A stretch of DNA of 64,000 nt from NCBI GenBank assembly GCA_963169195.1, contig CAUJDN010000105.1, positions 1 to 64,000 of the forward strand, written 5' to 3'. A model generated the notes under the pieces. That model saw nothing but the letters and a program-made list of their open reading frames with translations. It was not told where the DNA came from and did no database searches. Below are positions 36,350 through 46,473 of the stretch, in pieces. The translations under genes and the position numbers were made by a program. Every line of letters starts with the position of its first letter. Positions within the stretch are counted from its first letter, which is position 1. This DNA is from Acidobacteriota bacterium. Its GTDB lineage: Bacteria; Acidobacteriota; Vicinamibacteria; Vicinamibacterales; UBA2999.

Positions 36350-37010
36350 GAGAAGGCTCCAACTGCGTGCGAACCGACGGGGCCGGGCCGGCCAGCAGGC
36401 CCTTGAGGATGAAGGCGGTGTAGATCTCGACGGCATCGCCCGGCACGGTGGCGGCGTCGGGCATCAGGACCTCGACGAGACCGTGGTGCGCGGGGATGCC
36501 GAGGATGGCCCGCACCAGCGCGGCGGGCGGGGCGGCCTGGAAGCGGCCCTCGCGCTGGCGCGCGGGGATGTACTCGAAGAGGAAACCGAGCAGCGGGGCG
36601 AAGTGGCGCTCGCGGTACTCGCGGGCCAGGGAGTGGCCTTCGAGGCTCGAGTGCAGCATGAGCCGAAGGAACTCGGGATTGCAGCAGTGGCGGTCGATGA
36701 TGCGCCTGACGATCGTGCGGATGACCCCGGCATCGTCCCCCCTGGCCGCCAGATCGCGGAGCGTGTCGATGAGGGCGTCGGTGCGTGCGTCGGCGGACTT
36801 CTGCTCCAGGATGGCCCTGTAGAGGTCGTCCTTGTGAGGAAAGAACCGGAAGATGATGGCCTCGTTCACGCCGGCCGCCCGCGCGATCTCCCTGGTCGTC
36901 GTGGCGTTGAAGCCACGCTGCGCGAAGAGCTGCGTGGCGATGTCGATGAGCTGTTGTCGCCGCTCGTCGGCCGGAAGCCGGCTGACGGAGCTTGTCGGTT
37001 CTGTCGTCAT
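36342..37010 (-). CDS. TetR-family transcriptional regulator
   Basis: The 222-residue protein has the TetR DNA-binding domain (RRQQLIDIATQLFAQRGFNA then TTREIARAAGVNEAIIFRFF and KDDLYRAIL) and a variable helical C-terminal domain that should bind the inducer. It is the first gene of the efflux operon TetR-MFP-RND/TolC. The ATG at 37010 overlaps the edge of an 18-bp perfect palindrome (37010-37027), so the protein probably represses its own operon by blocking the promoter. Pump substrates are the expected inducers. Confidence 0.9.
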   Translation of the reverse strand: MTTEPTSSVSRLPADERRQQLIDIATQLFAQRGFNATTTREIARAAGVNEAIIFRFFPHKDDLYRAILEQKSADARTDALIDTLRDLAARGDDAGVIRTIVRRIIDRHCCNPEFLRLMLHSSLEGHSLAREYRERHFAPLLGFLFEYIPARQREGRFQAAPPAALVRAILGIPAHHGLVEVLMPDAATVPGDAVEIYTAFILKGLLAGPAPSVRTQLEPSRD

Positions 37011-37027
37011 AAGTAAGCGCTTACTTA
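37010..37027. promoter_or_regulatory. 18-bp palindromic operator for the TetR regulator
   Basis: taagtaagcgcttactta is a perfect palindrome, distinctly AT-rich among GC-rich neighbours, and touches the TetR start codon. TetR-family operators of similar form (AGTAAGCGCTTACT-like) are known for other multidrug regulators. It also lies 54 nt upstream of the divergent alpha/beta hydrolase gene, which might therefore share the control. Confidence 0.8.
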
Positions 37028-37080
37028 CAATACCCGCGTGGACGGGGGCTGTCAATCGCCCGCTGCTATCATCCGGGCCC

Positions 37081-39090
37081 ATGCGCGTTCCCTGCCTCGT
37101 CGCTGCCCTCGCCGTCGCGTGCGGCTGGCCCCTCGATGCCGCAGCCGGTGTCACCCGCCTCGAGATCCAGCGCCGTGAGGTCGTCCTGTCGGGCCGCCCG
37201 TTCGGCGCCGCGGGCCCGTACGAGAAACTGGTCGGCAAGGTCCATTTCGCGCTCGACCCCGGCCTCCCCCGGAACCGGGGCATCGTCGATCTCGACCGCG
37301 CGCCGCGAAATGCGCGGGGGCTCGTCGAGGTCTCCGCCGATTTCCTTCTCCTGAAGCCCATGGATCCCCGCCGCGGCAACGGGCGCCTGTTCTACGAGGC
37401 GGGCAACCGCGGCACCCTGCGTATCCTGCCGGTGTTCCAGAACGCCTCGGCCTCGGCGGACCCCGCCACCGAAGCCGAGTTCGGCAACGGCGCGCTGATG
37501 CGCCAGGGCTTCACGCTGCTCTGGATGGGTTGGCAGTGGGACGTGCCCGCGGGCCGCATGCGGATGGAGATCCCCATTGCCACCGACAACGGCCAGGCCC
37601 TTACCGGCTGGGTCCGTGGGAACTTCATCCCCGGCGCAGCCTGGACAACGGCCCCAATCGCCGATCGAGGGCACCAGGCGTATCCCGTCGTCGACCCCGC
37701 GAGCGCCGGGCATCGGCTGCTCGTGCGCACGCTGCCCACCGACGTGCCTCAGGAGATCCCCCGCAGCCGCTGGCACTTTACAGGGACAGGCACTGTAAAG
37801 CTCGACGGCGGCTTCGAGCCCGGGCGGATCTACGATGTGGTCTACCATGCGCGCGATCCCCGGGTCGTGGGCGTCGGCCTTGCCGGCACGCGCGATCTGA
37901 TCAGCTTCTTCAAGCACGCGGACGAGGCCGCCGGCAACCCGATGCCGGGCCTGCGCTTCGCCATCGGGTGGGGCGTCTCCCAGACCGGGCGGTTCCTGCG
38001 GCATTTCGTCTACGAGGGCTTCAACGAGGACGAGCAGGGACGCCAGGTCTTCGACGGCGTCTTCGACCAGGTGGGCGGCGCGGGACGCGGATCGTTCAAC
38101 CATCGCTTCGGCCAGCAGTCGCGCGACCAGCTGCAGCACTTCAACATCCAGTACCCGGTGGACATGTTCCCGTTCACCGACGCGGACCAGACGGATCCCG
38201 AAACGGGCGTCACCGATGGCCTGCTCGCGCGCGCACGCCGGACCAGCACGGTGCCGAAGTTCTTCCACCTGATGACCGACTCGGAGTACTTCAACCGCGC
38301 GGGCTCGCTGACGCACACCGACGTGACGGGCACGCGCGACGCGGAGCCGTCACCCACGAGCCGCATCTACTTCATCGCGTCGGCCCCCCACATCGTCGGC
38401 GCGTTTCCGCCGGCGCCGTTCGCGGATCCGGACTTCGCCGGCCAGGCCGACATGAACACGCTGGTCTACACGCCGGTGGTTCGCGCGCTGTTCCGCGCCC
38501 TCGATGCATGGGTGGCGGAGGGCCGGGAGCCGCCGCCGAGCCGCTACCCGCGCCTGTCGGACGGCACGCTCACCACGGTGGCCGCCTCCGGATGGCCGAC
38601 GATCCCGGGCTTTCCGCGACCGACCTCGCCAATGACGACCTACCGGCTCGACTTCGGCCCGGAGTGGCCCAAGGGCATCGTCTCGGTGGAGCCGCCGCGG
38701 CTGGGCAAGCCGTTCCCGAGCCTCGTGCCCGCGGTGGACGAGGCCGGCAACAGCCGCGCAGGCATCCGGCTGCCGGAAATCGAGGTGCCGCTCGCCACGC
38801 ACACGGGATGGAACTACCGCCGCCCGGAGATTGGCGCGCCGGACCGCCTCGCGAGCGAGATCGGCTCCTACCTTCCCTTGCCGCGCACGAAGGCGGACCG
38901 GGAGCGCGCGGCCGACAGCCGCCGATCGATCGAGGAGCGCTACGCGAGCCGCGAAAACTACCTGGGCCGCATCGCGCTGGCCGCCGTGTCGCTCGTGGAC
39001 CAGGGTTACCTGTTGGAGGAGGACGTCGCCGCGGTCATCCGCCGCGCCGCAGCGCACTACGAATGGGCACTGAAGGCCGTCCATCGCTGA
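37081..39090 (+). CDS. Large exported alpha/beta hydrolase-domain protein
   Basis: The 669-residue protein has a signal peptide (LVAALAVACGWPLDAAAG) and resembles the alpha/beta hydrolase domain family (PF20091-like) found in Acidobacteriota. Family-like stretches are AGPYEKLVGKVHFALDP, LFYEAGNRGTLRILPVF and GWGVSQTGRFLRHFVYEGFN, where GVSQTGR takes the place of the nucleophile elbow. The GXSXG pattern thus reads GVSQT, with Ser as candidate nucleophile. Substrate is unknown. A 25-nt palindrome (37776-37800) is carried in frame. It diverges from the TetR gene. Confidence 0.85.
   Translation: MRVPCLVAALAVACGWPLDAAAGVTRLEIQRREVVLSGRPFGAAGPYEKLVGKVHFALDPGLPRNRGIVDLDRAPRNARGLVEVSADFLLLKPMDPRRGNGRLFYEAGNRGTLRILPVFQNASASADPATEAEFGNGALMRQGFTLLWMGWQWDVPAGRMRMEIPIATDNGQALTGWVRGNFIPGAAWTTAPIADRGHQAYPVVDPASAGHRLLVRTLPTDVPQEIPRSRWHFTGTGTVKLDGGFEPGRIYDVVYHARDPRVVGVGLAGTRDLISFFKHADEAAGNPMPGLRFAIGWGVSQTGRFLRHFVYEGFNEDEQGRQVFDGVFDQVGGAGRGSFNHRFGQQSRDQLQHFNIQYPVDMFPFTDADQTDPETGVTDGLLARARRTSTVPKFFHLMTDSEYFNRAGSLTHTDVTGTRDAEPSPTSRIYFIASAPHIVGAFPPAPFADPDFAGQADMNTLVYTPVVRALFRALDAWVAEGREPPPSRYPRLSDGTLTTVAASGWPTIPGFPRPTSPMTTYRLDFGPEWPKGIVSVEPPRLGKPFPSLVPAVDEAGNSRAGIRLPEIEVPLATHTGWNYRRPEIGAPDRLASEIGSYLPLPRTKADRERAADSRRSIEERYASRENYLGRIALAAVSLVDQGYLLEEDVAAVIRRAAAHYEWALKAVHR
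37776..37800. repeat. Palindromic element inside the alpha/beta hydrolase gene
   Basis: ctttacag and ctgtaaag form a perfect 8-bp inverted repeat around gggacaggca. The middle string gggacaggcac resembles dispersed repeats seen in several GC-rich bacterial genomes. It sits in frame (residues about 232-241, HFTGTGTVK) and is unusually AT-rich for this gene. Confidence 0.6.
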
Positions 39091-39097
39091 GAGGGCC

Positions 39098-39826
39098 ATG
39101 GACCAGCGGGTGAAGTCCATCCTGGCGGAACTCCGCAGCATGGGGAGCGCGCGCAACCGCGCCGGCATGGCCCGGTACGGCATCACCGTGGACACCGCCT
39201 GCGGCGTGTCCATCTGCGAGCTGCGCAAGGTCGCCAGGCGGCTGGGCACCGACCACCGCCTGGCGCGCGCATTGTGGGCCACGGGCAACCACGAGGCACG
39301 CCTCCTGGCCTGCTTCGTGGACGATCCCGCCAGGGTCACGGCGGCGCAGATGGAGGCGTGGGCACGCGACTTCGACTCGTGGGATCTGTGCGATCAGGCC
39401 ACCACGAGCCTCTTCGACCAGACGACACACGCCTGGACCGTGGCTGCGGCGTGGGCCGCCCGCGATGAGGCGTGGGTGAAGCGCGCCGGCTTCAGCCTGA
39501 TGGCCGGACTGGCCGTGCACGACAAGACGGGCACCAATCGGGCCTTCCTCCGGCTGTTGCCGCTCATCGAGCGCGCCGCCACCGACGACCGGAACTTCGT
39601 GAAGAAGGCGGTGAACTGGGCGCTGCGCAATATCGGCAAGCGGAACCGCGCGCTCAACGACGCGGCCGTCGCGTGCGCGGAGACGATCCTGGCCGGTGCG
39701 AACCGGCGCGCGGGCGGCACGCGGGGAGGCGATGCGGCCGCGCGCAGCGCGCGGTGGGTCGCCACCGACGCGCTGCGGGAGCTCAGGTCCGAGAGGGTGC
39801 GGGCGCGGGTCGCCCCCGATCGCTAG
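39098..39826 (+). CDS. DNA alkylation repair protein, AlkD-like
   Basis: The 242-residue protein is built of HEAT-like helical repeats, as in AlkD, the glycosylase that excises alkylated bases such as 3-methyladenine. Characteristic segments are RVKSILAELRSMGSARNR, GNHEARLLACFVDDPARV, WARDFDSWDLCDQATTSLF and DRNFVKKAVNWALRNIGKRN, where the WD and WALR motifs are typical of the substrate-binding groove. It follows the hydrolase gene by 7 nt. Its stop codon overlaps that of the convergent H1-like gene in a CTAG tetranucleotide. Confidence 0.88.
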   Translation: MDQRVKSILAELRSMGSARNRAGMARYGITVDTACGVSICELRKVARRLGTDHRLARALWATGNHEARLLACFVDDPARVTAAQMEAWARDFDSWDLCDQATTSLFDQTTHAWTVAAAWAARDEAWVKRAGFSLMAGLAVHDKTGTNRAFLRLLPLIERAATDDRNFVKKAVNWALRNIGKRNRALNDAAVACAETILAGANRRAGGTRGGDAAARSARWVATDALRELRSERVRARVAPDR

Positions 39827-40086
39827 CGTTTGCGCTTGCGCGCCGCGCCGACCCCGGCAGCCGCCGCGACGGCGGCCACACCGACAACCGCGGCGGCGAC
39901 CTTGACGGCGCGCTTGCGCTTCTTCGCGCGCCCCGTGACCGTGTCGGTCACCTTCTTGACCGCCGCCGCCGCCTGCCCTCGCGCGCGGGCGACCGTCTTC
40001 CCGGCCTTCTTGACGGCCTTCTTCCCGGTGGCCTTCGCGCGCGCCACCGCACGCCTGGCCGTCTCTCCCACCGTGACCTTTGCCAT
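39823..40086 (-). CDS. Histone H1-like Lys/Ala-rich protein
   Basis: The 87-residue protein starts MAKVTVGETARRAVARAKAT and is almost wholly Lys, Ala, Arg and Val, in the style of bacterial histone H1 or Hc1-like DNA-binding proteins; the C-terminus is an Ala/Val stretch with a KRKR end. The alternative is a small basic membrane-associated protein because of the VAAAVVGVAAVAAAAGVG segment. The ATG at 40086 has GGAGGAGGA upstream, so it is well set up for translation. It converges with the alkylation repair gene. Confidence 0.75.
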   Translation of the reverse strand: MAKVTVGETARRAVARAKATGKKAVKKAGKTVARARGQAAAAVKKVTDTVTGRAKKRKRAVKVAAAVVGVAAVAAAAGVGAARKRKR

Positions 40087-40106
40087 GAGTCCTCCTCCGT
40101 ATCCCT

Positions 40107-41729
40107 TCATGCCGCAGGATGCCGTCGCGCGCGCATCTTGGCCATCGCCTTCGCCTCGATCTGCCGGACGCGCTCGCGCGTGAGCGACAGCCGCCGGCCG
40201 ATCTCCTCGAGTGTGTATTCGCGGTCCAGCCCCAGCCCGTGCCGCAGGCGGAGCACTTCCCGCTCGCGCTCGTCGAGCGGGCCCATCGCCCGCTCCACCT
40301 CTTCGGCCAGACGGCTCCGGATGGCCTCTTCCTCCGGGGAGCGCCCGCTCACGTCACGCACGAGATGACCGAGCGGGGTTTCTTCGTCCTCGCCGACCGG
40401 CGACTCGAGCGACGCGGGATGCCGGGCCGCGTCGAGCAGCAGCTCCACTTTGCGGAGGGGAATGCCGACACGGGCGGCCAGTTCCTCGGGCCGGGGCTCG
40501 CGACCGAGCTCCTTGGCGAGCGCCCCGCGGGCGGCCGCGATCTTGTTCAGCGACTCCATCACGTGCACCGGGAGCCGGATCGTCCGCCCGTAGTCGGCCA
40601 CCGCCCGCCCCACCTGTTGTCGGATCCACCACGTGGCGTAGGTCGAGAACCTGAAGCCGCGCCGGTACTGGAAGCGATCCACCGCCTTCATCAGGCCGAT
40701 GTTCCCCTCCTGGATGAGATCCAGCAGCGACAGCCCGCGATTGAGATACCGCTTCGCGATGGACACGACCAGGCGCAGGTTGGGCTCCACGAGCTGGTGC
40801 TTGGCGTCGAGCAGCGCCTGCTCCCGGTCGCGAATGCCGGCGCAGCGCTTGTGGAACTCGGCGCGGGACAACCCGACCCGGGCTTCGATCTCGCGGAGCT
40901 GGGCGGTGCGCTCCGGCCCGGGGGCCTTCTTCTCGGTGCGCTCGTACTGCCGGTCCAGATCGCGCAGCTCGGCCACGACGTCGTCCACCATGGAAGGGCG
41001 GATGGGCAGGTCCCGCAGAATGGCGCCAATCGCCCCCTCCTCCGCGGCGACCTGAGCGCGCAGGCGCGCCCGGCTGGCGGGGGTGGAGCGCTTGTCGGCC
41101 ATCCGCTCGCGCAGCGCGTCGATCTGCCGCTCGTGGCGCCGCACGCGCGCGAGCGCCTTGAGCACCGGCTCCACCTTCCCGGGCTTGAGCTCGCCGCCAT
41201 CGGGGAGCAAAATCAGCTCGGCAGCGGGCGCGGTCCCCTTGCGCACCTCGTCGGCCAACGCCAGCAGCGTCCTCCGCGCCGCGGGAATCGTGGCCAGATC
41301 GCCCAGCAGCGCGCCGCGCGCGCTCTCGATGGCCCGGCCGATCTCCTGCTCCTGCACCGCCGTGAGGAGCTTGCGCCGGCCGATGTGCCGCAGGTAGACG
41401 CGAACGAGGTCCACCTCGTCTTGCGGCAGTCGGGCCTCCGGCTCTTCCTCCATCTCCTCGCGCTCCAGCGCGTCGTGATCGGGTCCGTAGACAGGCTGCT
41501 CGTCGAACGCCTCGGGCTCTTCCTCCTCGAGGAGCCGATCGGGCGGCTCGACGACCGCGGCCGCCCCCGCGCCGTGGCCCTCGACCGGCACGAGCCCGAA
41601 CTCGTGCGCGCGCCGGCGCCAGTCCAGCACCCGCGCGTTCTGCTCGGGCTCGCGCCAGTCCACGAGGGACGTCCCCGTGCCCCGGTCGCGTGCGGTCGTC
41701 TTCGCCCCACCCGTTCGCTTGGCCTTCAC
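40107..41729 (-). CDS. RpoD-like sigma-70 factor
   Basis: The 540-residue protein has region 1.2 ([20 protein letters not shown]), regions 2.1-2.4 ([20 protein letters not shown] then [20 protein letters not shown]), region 3 and region 4.2 ([20 protein letters not shown]). Between region 1.2 and 2 lies a charged helical non-conserved stretch of about 150 residues. It is a group 1 or 2 sigma factor. Without genome context I cannot say whether it is the primary factor; the acidic N-terminus ([12 protein letters not shown]) is shorter than in most RpoD. The GTG at 41729 is preferred (AGGAGAG upstream); an in-frame GTG at 41753 is possible. Confidence 0.9.
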   Translation of the reverse strand: MKAKRTGGAKTTARDRGTGTSLVDWREPEQNARVLDWRRRAHEFGLVPVEGHGAGAAAVVEPPDRLLEEEEPEAFDEQPVYGPDHDALEREEMEEEPEARLPQDEVDLVRVYLRHIGRRKLLTAVQEQEIGRAIESARGALLGDLATIPAARRTLLALADEVRKGTAPAAELILLPDGGELKPGKVEPVLKALARVRRHERQIDALRERMADKRSTPASRARLRAQVAAEEGAIGAILRDLPIRPSMVDDVVAELRDLDRQYERTEKKAPGPERTAQLREIEARVGLSRAEFHKRCAGIRDREQALLDAKHQLVEPNLRLVVSIAKRYLNRGLSLLDLIQEGNIGLMKAVDRFQYRRGFRFSTYATWWIRQQVGRAVADYGRTIRLPVHVMESLNKIAAARGALAKELGREPRPEELAARVGIPLRKVELLLDAARHPASLESPVGEDEETPLGHLVRDVSGRSPEEEAIRSRLAEEVERAMGPLDEREREVLRLRHGLGLDREYTLEEIGRRLSLTRERVRQIEAKAMAKMRARRHPAA

Positions 41730-41819
41730 GCTCGACTCTCCTGTCCTTCCCACCGCCGTGCGGTGCAGCCCTCGCCCGCCGTCGTGCGCCTGTCCATCCT
41801 GTCTCCTCTGCGACCGGGC

Positions 41820-42950
<1,131 letters not shown>

Positions 42951-43077
42951 CGTGGTCTCCAGCGCTGAGATCGCGCCTGGTGTTCAGGTTACCCCGTCTG
43001 CCCCGGCTGCGACACGGTGAAGTTTTACGGGCGACATGGGGTAGCATGGCGTCCGCATCATCGGCTGCACCGAGGCT

Positions 43078-44463
43078 GTGCCCCGCTATCGTTTCGGCGA
43101 GTTCATCCTGTCACCGCGGCGCCGCGTGCTCGTTCGCTACGGGCTCGAGCAGCCGATCATCCCCCGCTATTTCGACCTGCTCGTCTACCTGATCGAGCGG
43201 CGCGGCGAGGCGGTCCATCGCCGCGACATCTTCGACCGCATCTGGGCCGACGTCGTTGTCTCAGACAGCGCGCTCAGCCAGGCCATCCGGACGATTCGCC
43301 GGGTGCTCGGCGACGACCCGCGCGAGCCGCGCTTCGTCCGCACGGTGTCCCGCCATGGATACCAGTTCGTCTTCGAGGGCCTCGTCGAAGAAGAGGACGA
43401 TGGCGACTGGCCGGTCGCGGGAACAACGCCGGCCCGTCACGACACGCCACCGCCCCCCGCCCCGGAGCCCTTCGACTCGCTGCTCGAGCGCGTGGCGCGC
43501 GTGCCCGGCAGCACCGCCGAGGAAGAGGAGCAGCGCGAAGCCGCCGAACGCCTGCACGCGCTCGGCACAAGCGAAGCGCTTCGCCGCCTGGGCACCCGAC
43601 CCGGCCACACCCTCGCGCGCGCCCTGTTGCGGGATACCCGGTGGGACGCCGCGGAAGCCGGCCCGGTTCCGATATTCGGGCAGCCCTCCCCCGCCGCCAC
43701 GGCCTGGACCCTGGTGCGCCTCCGCCTGCGGCGGGCGGCACGCATTGCCGCCGGGCGGTGGACGGGCGCGTCGCTGGGCAGCGGCCTGGCGGGCCTGCTT
43801 GGCGGGGCGGTGGGCGGGTTGATCCTCGCGGCGTCGCCCGGCAGCGCGGCGTCGATGGCGGTGGTCGCGGTGCTGGCGGTGATTGGAGGAGGCTGCGGCG
43901 CCGCAGGAGGCGCAGGGGTCGGCGCCGGGCTCTCGCTGGCGGAATCGGTGGCGCGGTCGCGTCGCCTGCTCGCACTCGCCGGCGGCGCCGCCCTGGGCGG
44001 AGGTGCCGCGGGCATCGCGGCGCAGTGGCTCTCGCGTTGGACGCTGGCCGCGCTGGTCGGCGTGCACGTCGAGACGGGCGGCGGCCTCGAAGGGCTCGCC
44101 ATCGGCGGCGCCGCCGGACTGGCCTTCGCGGGAACCACCGCCAGGTCGGGTGACGGGATCGCCGCCCCACGCGGCCGGCGGCGGCTCATCGTCGCCGGCT
44201 GCACGGCCACGGCCTGCGGGCTGGCTGCCCTGGCCCTGGCGATGGCCGGACGCCCCCTCGTCGGCGGCACCGTGCACCTCATCGCCCAGGCCTTCGCAGG
44301 GTCGCAGGCCACCCTGACCGCCCTCGGCCAGTTGATGGGCGAGCCCGGCTTCGGCCCGGTGACCGGCGCCCTCATCGCGACCGGAGAAGGCGCCCTGTTC
44401 GGCCTCGGTCTGGCGCTGGGTCTCACCTCACGCACATCTCAGCGAATGCTCATGAAACGCTGA
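43078..44463 (+). CDS. Membrane-anchored winged-helix regulator (ToxR/CadC-like) with glycine-rich membrane domain
   Basis: The 461-residue protein begins with an OmpR-type winged helix (IPRYFDLLVYLIERRGEAVH then RRDIFDRIWADVVVSDSALS and VRTVSRHGYQFVF). After a linker of about 110 residues it has a membrane region with several helices made of Gly, Ala, Leu and Val (GLAGLLGGAVGGLILAASPG, GGGCGAAGGAGVGAGLSLAE). This is unlike ToxR-type proteins with one helix. The GTG at 43078 was chosen because the wing motif follows at once. It probably senses membrane or periplasmic conditions. Confidence 0.8.
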   Translation: MPRYRFGEFILSPRRRVLVRYGLEQPIIPRYFDLLVYLIERRGEAVHRRDIFDRIWADVVVSDSALSQAIRTIRRVLGDDPREPRFVRTVSRHGYQFVFEGLVEEEDDGDWPVAGTTPARHDTPPPPAPEPFDSLLERVARVPGSTAEEEEQREAAERLHALGTSEALRRLGTRPGHTLARALLRDTRWDAAEAGPVPIFGQPSPAATAWTLVRLRLRRAARIAAGRWTGASLGSGLAGLLGGAVGGLILAASPGSAASMAVVAVLAVIGGGCGAAGGAGVGAGLSLAESVARSRRLLALAGGAALGGGAAGIAAQWLSRWTLAALVGVHVETGGGLEGLAIGGAAGLAFAGTTARSGDGIAAPRGRRRLIVAGCTATACGLAALALAMAGRPLVGGTVHLIAQAFAGSQATLTALGQLMGEPGFGPVTGALIATGEGALFGLGLALGLTSRTSQRMLMKR

Positions 44464-44509
44464 GGACTTCCTGCGCGGCTCCGCCGATGCTTCCGTCAGG
44501 AGAACATCG

Positions 44510-45016
44510 ATGGACCTTCTCGCACCCGCACTCGGGCCCACCCGCCCGCGCCCGTTCGCACCGGCCCGCACCTACCACGTCACCATCCGCCTTTCGAGCC
44601 GGTTGCCAACCGAGTTCGTGGACCTGACCGACCGCCTCGAGCGGTTGACTGCCGACGCCGGCCTCGCCTCGGGCTTCGTCAACGTCCAGACGTGCCACAC
44701 GACGACGGCCGTCGTGGTCAACGAGCACGAGCCGCTGCTGCTCTCCGATTTCCAGGCCCTGCTCGAGGCAGCCGTGCCGCTGGACCACCGCTACCGGCAC
44801 GACGATCCGGTTCTGCGGACGGTGAACGTCCAGGAGGGCGAGCGGCCCAACGGCCACGCACACTGCCGCGCGCTGTTCCTGCCCTCGTCTGCCTGCCTCA
44901 ACGTCATCGACGGGAAGGTGCGGCTGGGGCGCTGGCAACGGGTGTTCTTCGTGGAGCTGGACGGCCCGCGCGAGCGCGAGATCTCGGTCTTGATGATGGG
45001 CGAGGCCGTGCGGTGA
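44510..45016 (+). CDS. YjbQ/UPF0047-family protein
   Basis: The 168-residue protein has the family hallmark block NVQTCHTTTAVVVNEHEP, then HRYRHDD, and the long C-terminal block NGHAHCRALFLPSSACLNVI...QRVFFVELDGPRE. YjbQ proteins are metal-site enzymes reported to have thiamine-phosphate-synthase-like promiscuous activity. Key His residues are all visible. The stop codon overlaps the GTG of the radical SAM gene by 4 nt, so they are coupled; the pairing may reveal a shared pathway. Confidence 0.88.
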   Translation: MDLLAPALGPTRPRPFAPARTYHVTIRLSSRLPTEFVDLTDRLERLTADAGLASGFVNVQTCHTTTAVVVNEHEPLLLSDFQALLEAAVPLDHRYRHDDPVLRTVNVQEGERPNGHAHCRALFLPSSACLNVIDGKVRLGRWQRVFFVELDGPREREISVLMMGEAVR

Positions 45017-46458
45017 GGGTCAAGATGATCCTCCCGGCGCTCACGGAGGCGACGAGCCCGTTCTGGCGCCCCATCAAGTACTCGCTCTTTCCTCCCCTCG
45101 GTCTTGCCACCCTCGCCGGGTACCTGGGTGCCGGTGACGACGTGGAAATCCAGGACGAGCACGTAGAGAGGCTCGACCTGGAAGATACGCCGGATCTCGT
45201 CGTCATCCAGGTCTACATCACCTCCGCGACGCGCGCATACCGGATTGCGGATCACTACCGCCTTCGCGGAGCGCACGTGGCGCTCGGCGGCCTGCACGTG
45301 ACCTCGTTGCCCGAGGAAGCGCTCGCCCACGCCGACACGGTCTTCATCGGGCCCGGCGAGGACACCTGGCCGCGGTTCCTGGCCGACTTCCGGCGCGGCC
45401 GGCAGGAGCGCGTCTATCGGTCCACCTTGAGGACGCTGGCGGACCTTCCACCGATCCGCCGCGACCTGATCAAGCGCCGCCTCTATCTCGTCCCGAACTC
45501 CATCGTCGTCTCGCGCGGCTGCCCGCACGTGTGCGACTTCTGCTACAAGGACGCCTTCTTCGCAGGCGGCCGCTCGTTCTACACGCAGGCGGTTGACGCG
45601 GCGCTGGCCGAGATCGATCGCCTGCCCGGCCGTCACCTGTACTTCCTGGACGATCACCTGTTCGGCGATCCGCGCTTCGCGTCCTCGCTCTTCGACGGCA
45701 TGCGCGGCATGGGTCGCCTCTGGCAGGCGGCCGGCACCGTGAATGCGGTGCTCGCGCGCGGGCTGCTCGAGCGTGCCGTGGAGGCGGGGCTCCGCAGCCT
45801 GTTCGTGGGCTTCGAGACGCTGAACCCGGCCAACCTCGCGGAGCAGCGGAAGTACCAGAACATGCGCCGCGACTACGCGGCGGCGATCCGCCGCCTGCAC
45901 GGCCTGGGTGTGATGATCAACGGGAGCTTCGTCTTTGGCATGGACGGTGACGACGCGTCGGTGTTCGGGCGCACCGTCCAGTGGGCCATCGAGCAGGGGA
46001 TCGAGACGGCCACGTTCCACATCCTCACGCCCTACCCGGGCACGGCGCTGTACCAGCGGATGGCGGCACAAGGCCGAATCACCGTGCACGACTGGGACCG
46101 CTACGACACCCGCCAGGCCGTGTTCGCGCCGGCGGGGATGTCGGGCGCGGAGCTCGAGCGCGGGTACCGCGACGCCTATCGCGAGTTCTACCGGTGGCGC
46201 TCCATCGTGCGAGGGGCGGCGGCGCACGACGACCTGCTGGCCGGAGTGCGCCACCTGGCCTACGCGGCAGGTTGGAAGAAGTTCGAGCCGCTGTGGGACG
46301 TCGTCATCCGAGCGAAGCGCGCCGGCGAGATGCTGCCGCTGCTCGAGGCGATCCTCGCCGGCTTCGGCCGGCACCCGGCAGGCAGACCGGGAGTCCCGGC
46401 GGAGCTGCCGCCGCTGCCGGCGTCGCCCCTTCGGCCCGGGCAGGCCCGGGCGTCGTGA
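45013..46458 (+). CDS. Radical SAM enzyme with B12-binding-type N-terminal domain
   Basis: The 481-residue protein has an N-terminal Rossmann-like domain of the B12-binding type (LFPPLGLATLAGYLGAGDD, HVALGGLHVTSLPEEALAHA) lacking the DxHxxG cobalamin-ligand motif: DEHVERL stands in its place. The radical SAM core has the CxxxCxxC cluster in RGCPHVCDFCYKDAFF. Glycine-rich strands (LFVGFETLNPANLAEQRKYQ, FVFGMDGDD) are typical of the BchE/MiaB-like branch. The product of this enzyme class is usually a modified lipid, cofactor or peptide; none is indicated. The GTG at 45013 overlaps the YjbQ stop codon. Confidence 0.85.
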   Translation: MRVKMILPALTEATSPFWRPIKYSLFPPLGLATLAGYLGAGDDVEIQDEHVERLDLEDTPDLVVIQVYITSATRAYRIADHYRLRGAHVALGGLHVTSLPEEALAHADTVFIGPGEDTWPRFLADFRRGRQERVYRSTLRTLADLPPIRRDLIKRRLYLVPNSIVVSRGCPHVCDFCYKDAFFAGGRSFYTQAVDAALAEIDRLPGRHLYFLDDHLFGDPRFASSLFDGMRGMGRLWQAAGTVNAVLARGLLERAVEAGLRSLFVGFETLNPANLAEQRKYQNMRRDYAAAIRRLHGLGVMINGSFVFGMDGDDASVFGRTVQWAIEQGIETATFHILTPYPGTALYQRMAAQGRITVHDWDRYDTRQAVFAPAGMSGAELERGYRDAYREFYRWRSIVRGAAAHDDLLAGVRHLAYAAGWKKFEPLWDVVIRAKRAGEMLPLLEAILAGFGRHPAGRPGVPAELPPLPASPLRPGQARAS

Positions 46459-46473
46459 TGGCGGTACGCCGGC

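Noticed and set aside
30086..36406. Very long rightward open frame (over 2000 codons) opposite the efflux operon
   Set aside because: It is antisense to clear RND, TolC and MFP genes and is dominated by Arg, His, Gly and Ala with no motif; high GC leaves this frame open by chance.
35890..36640. MFP start further upstream than 36349
   Set aside because: The extra N-terminus lies inside the TetR gene and precedes an obvious lipoprotein signal, so the GTG at 36349 is preferred.
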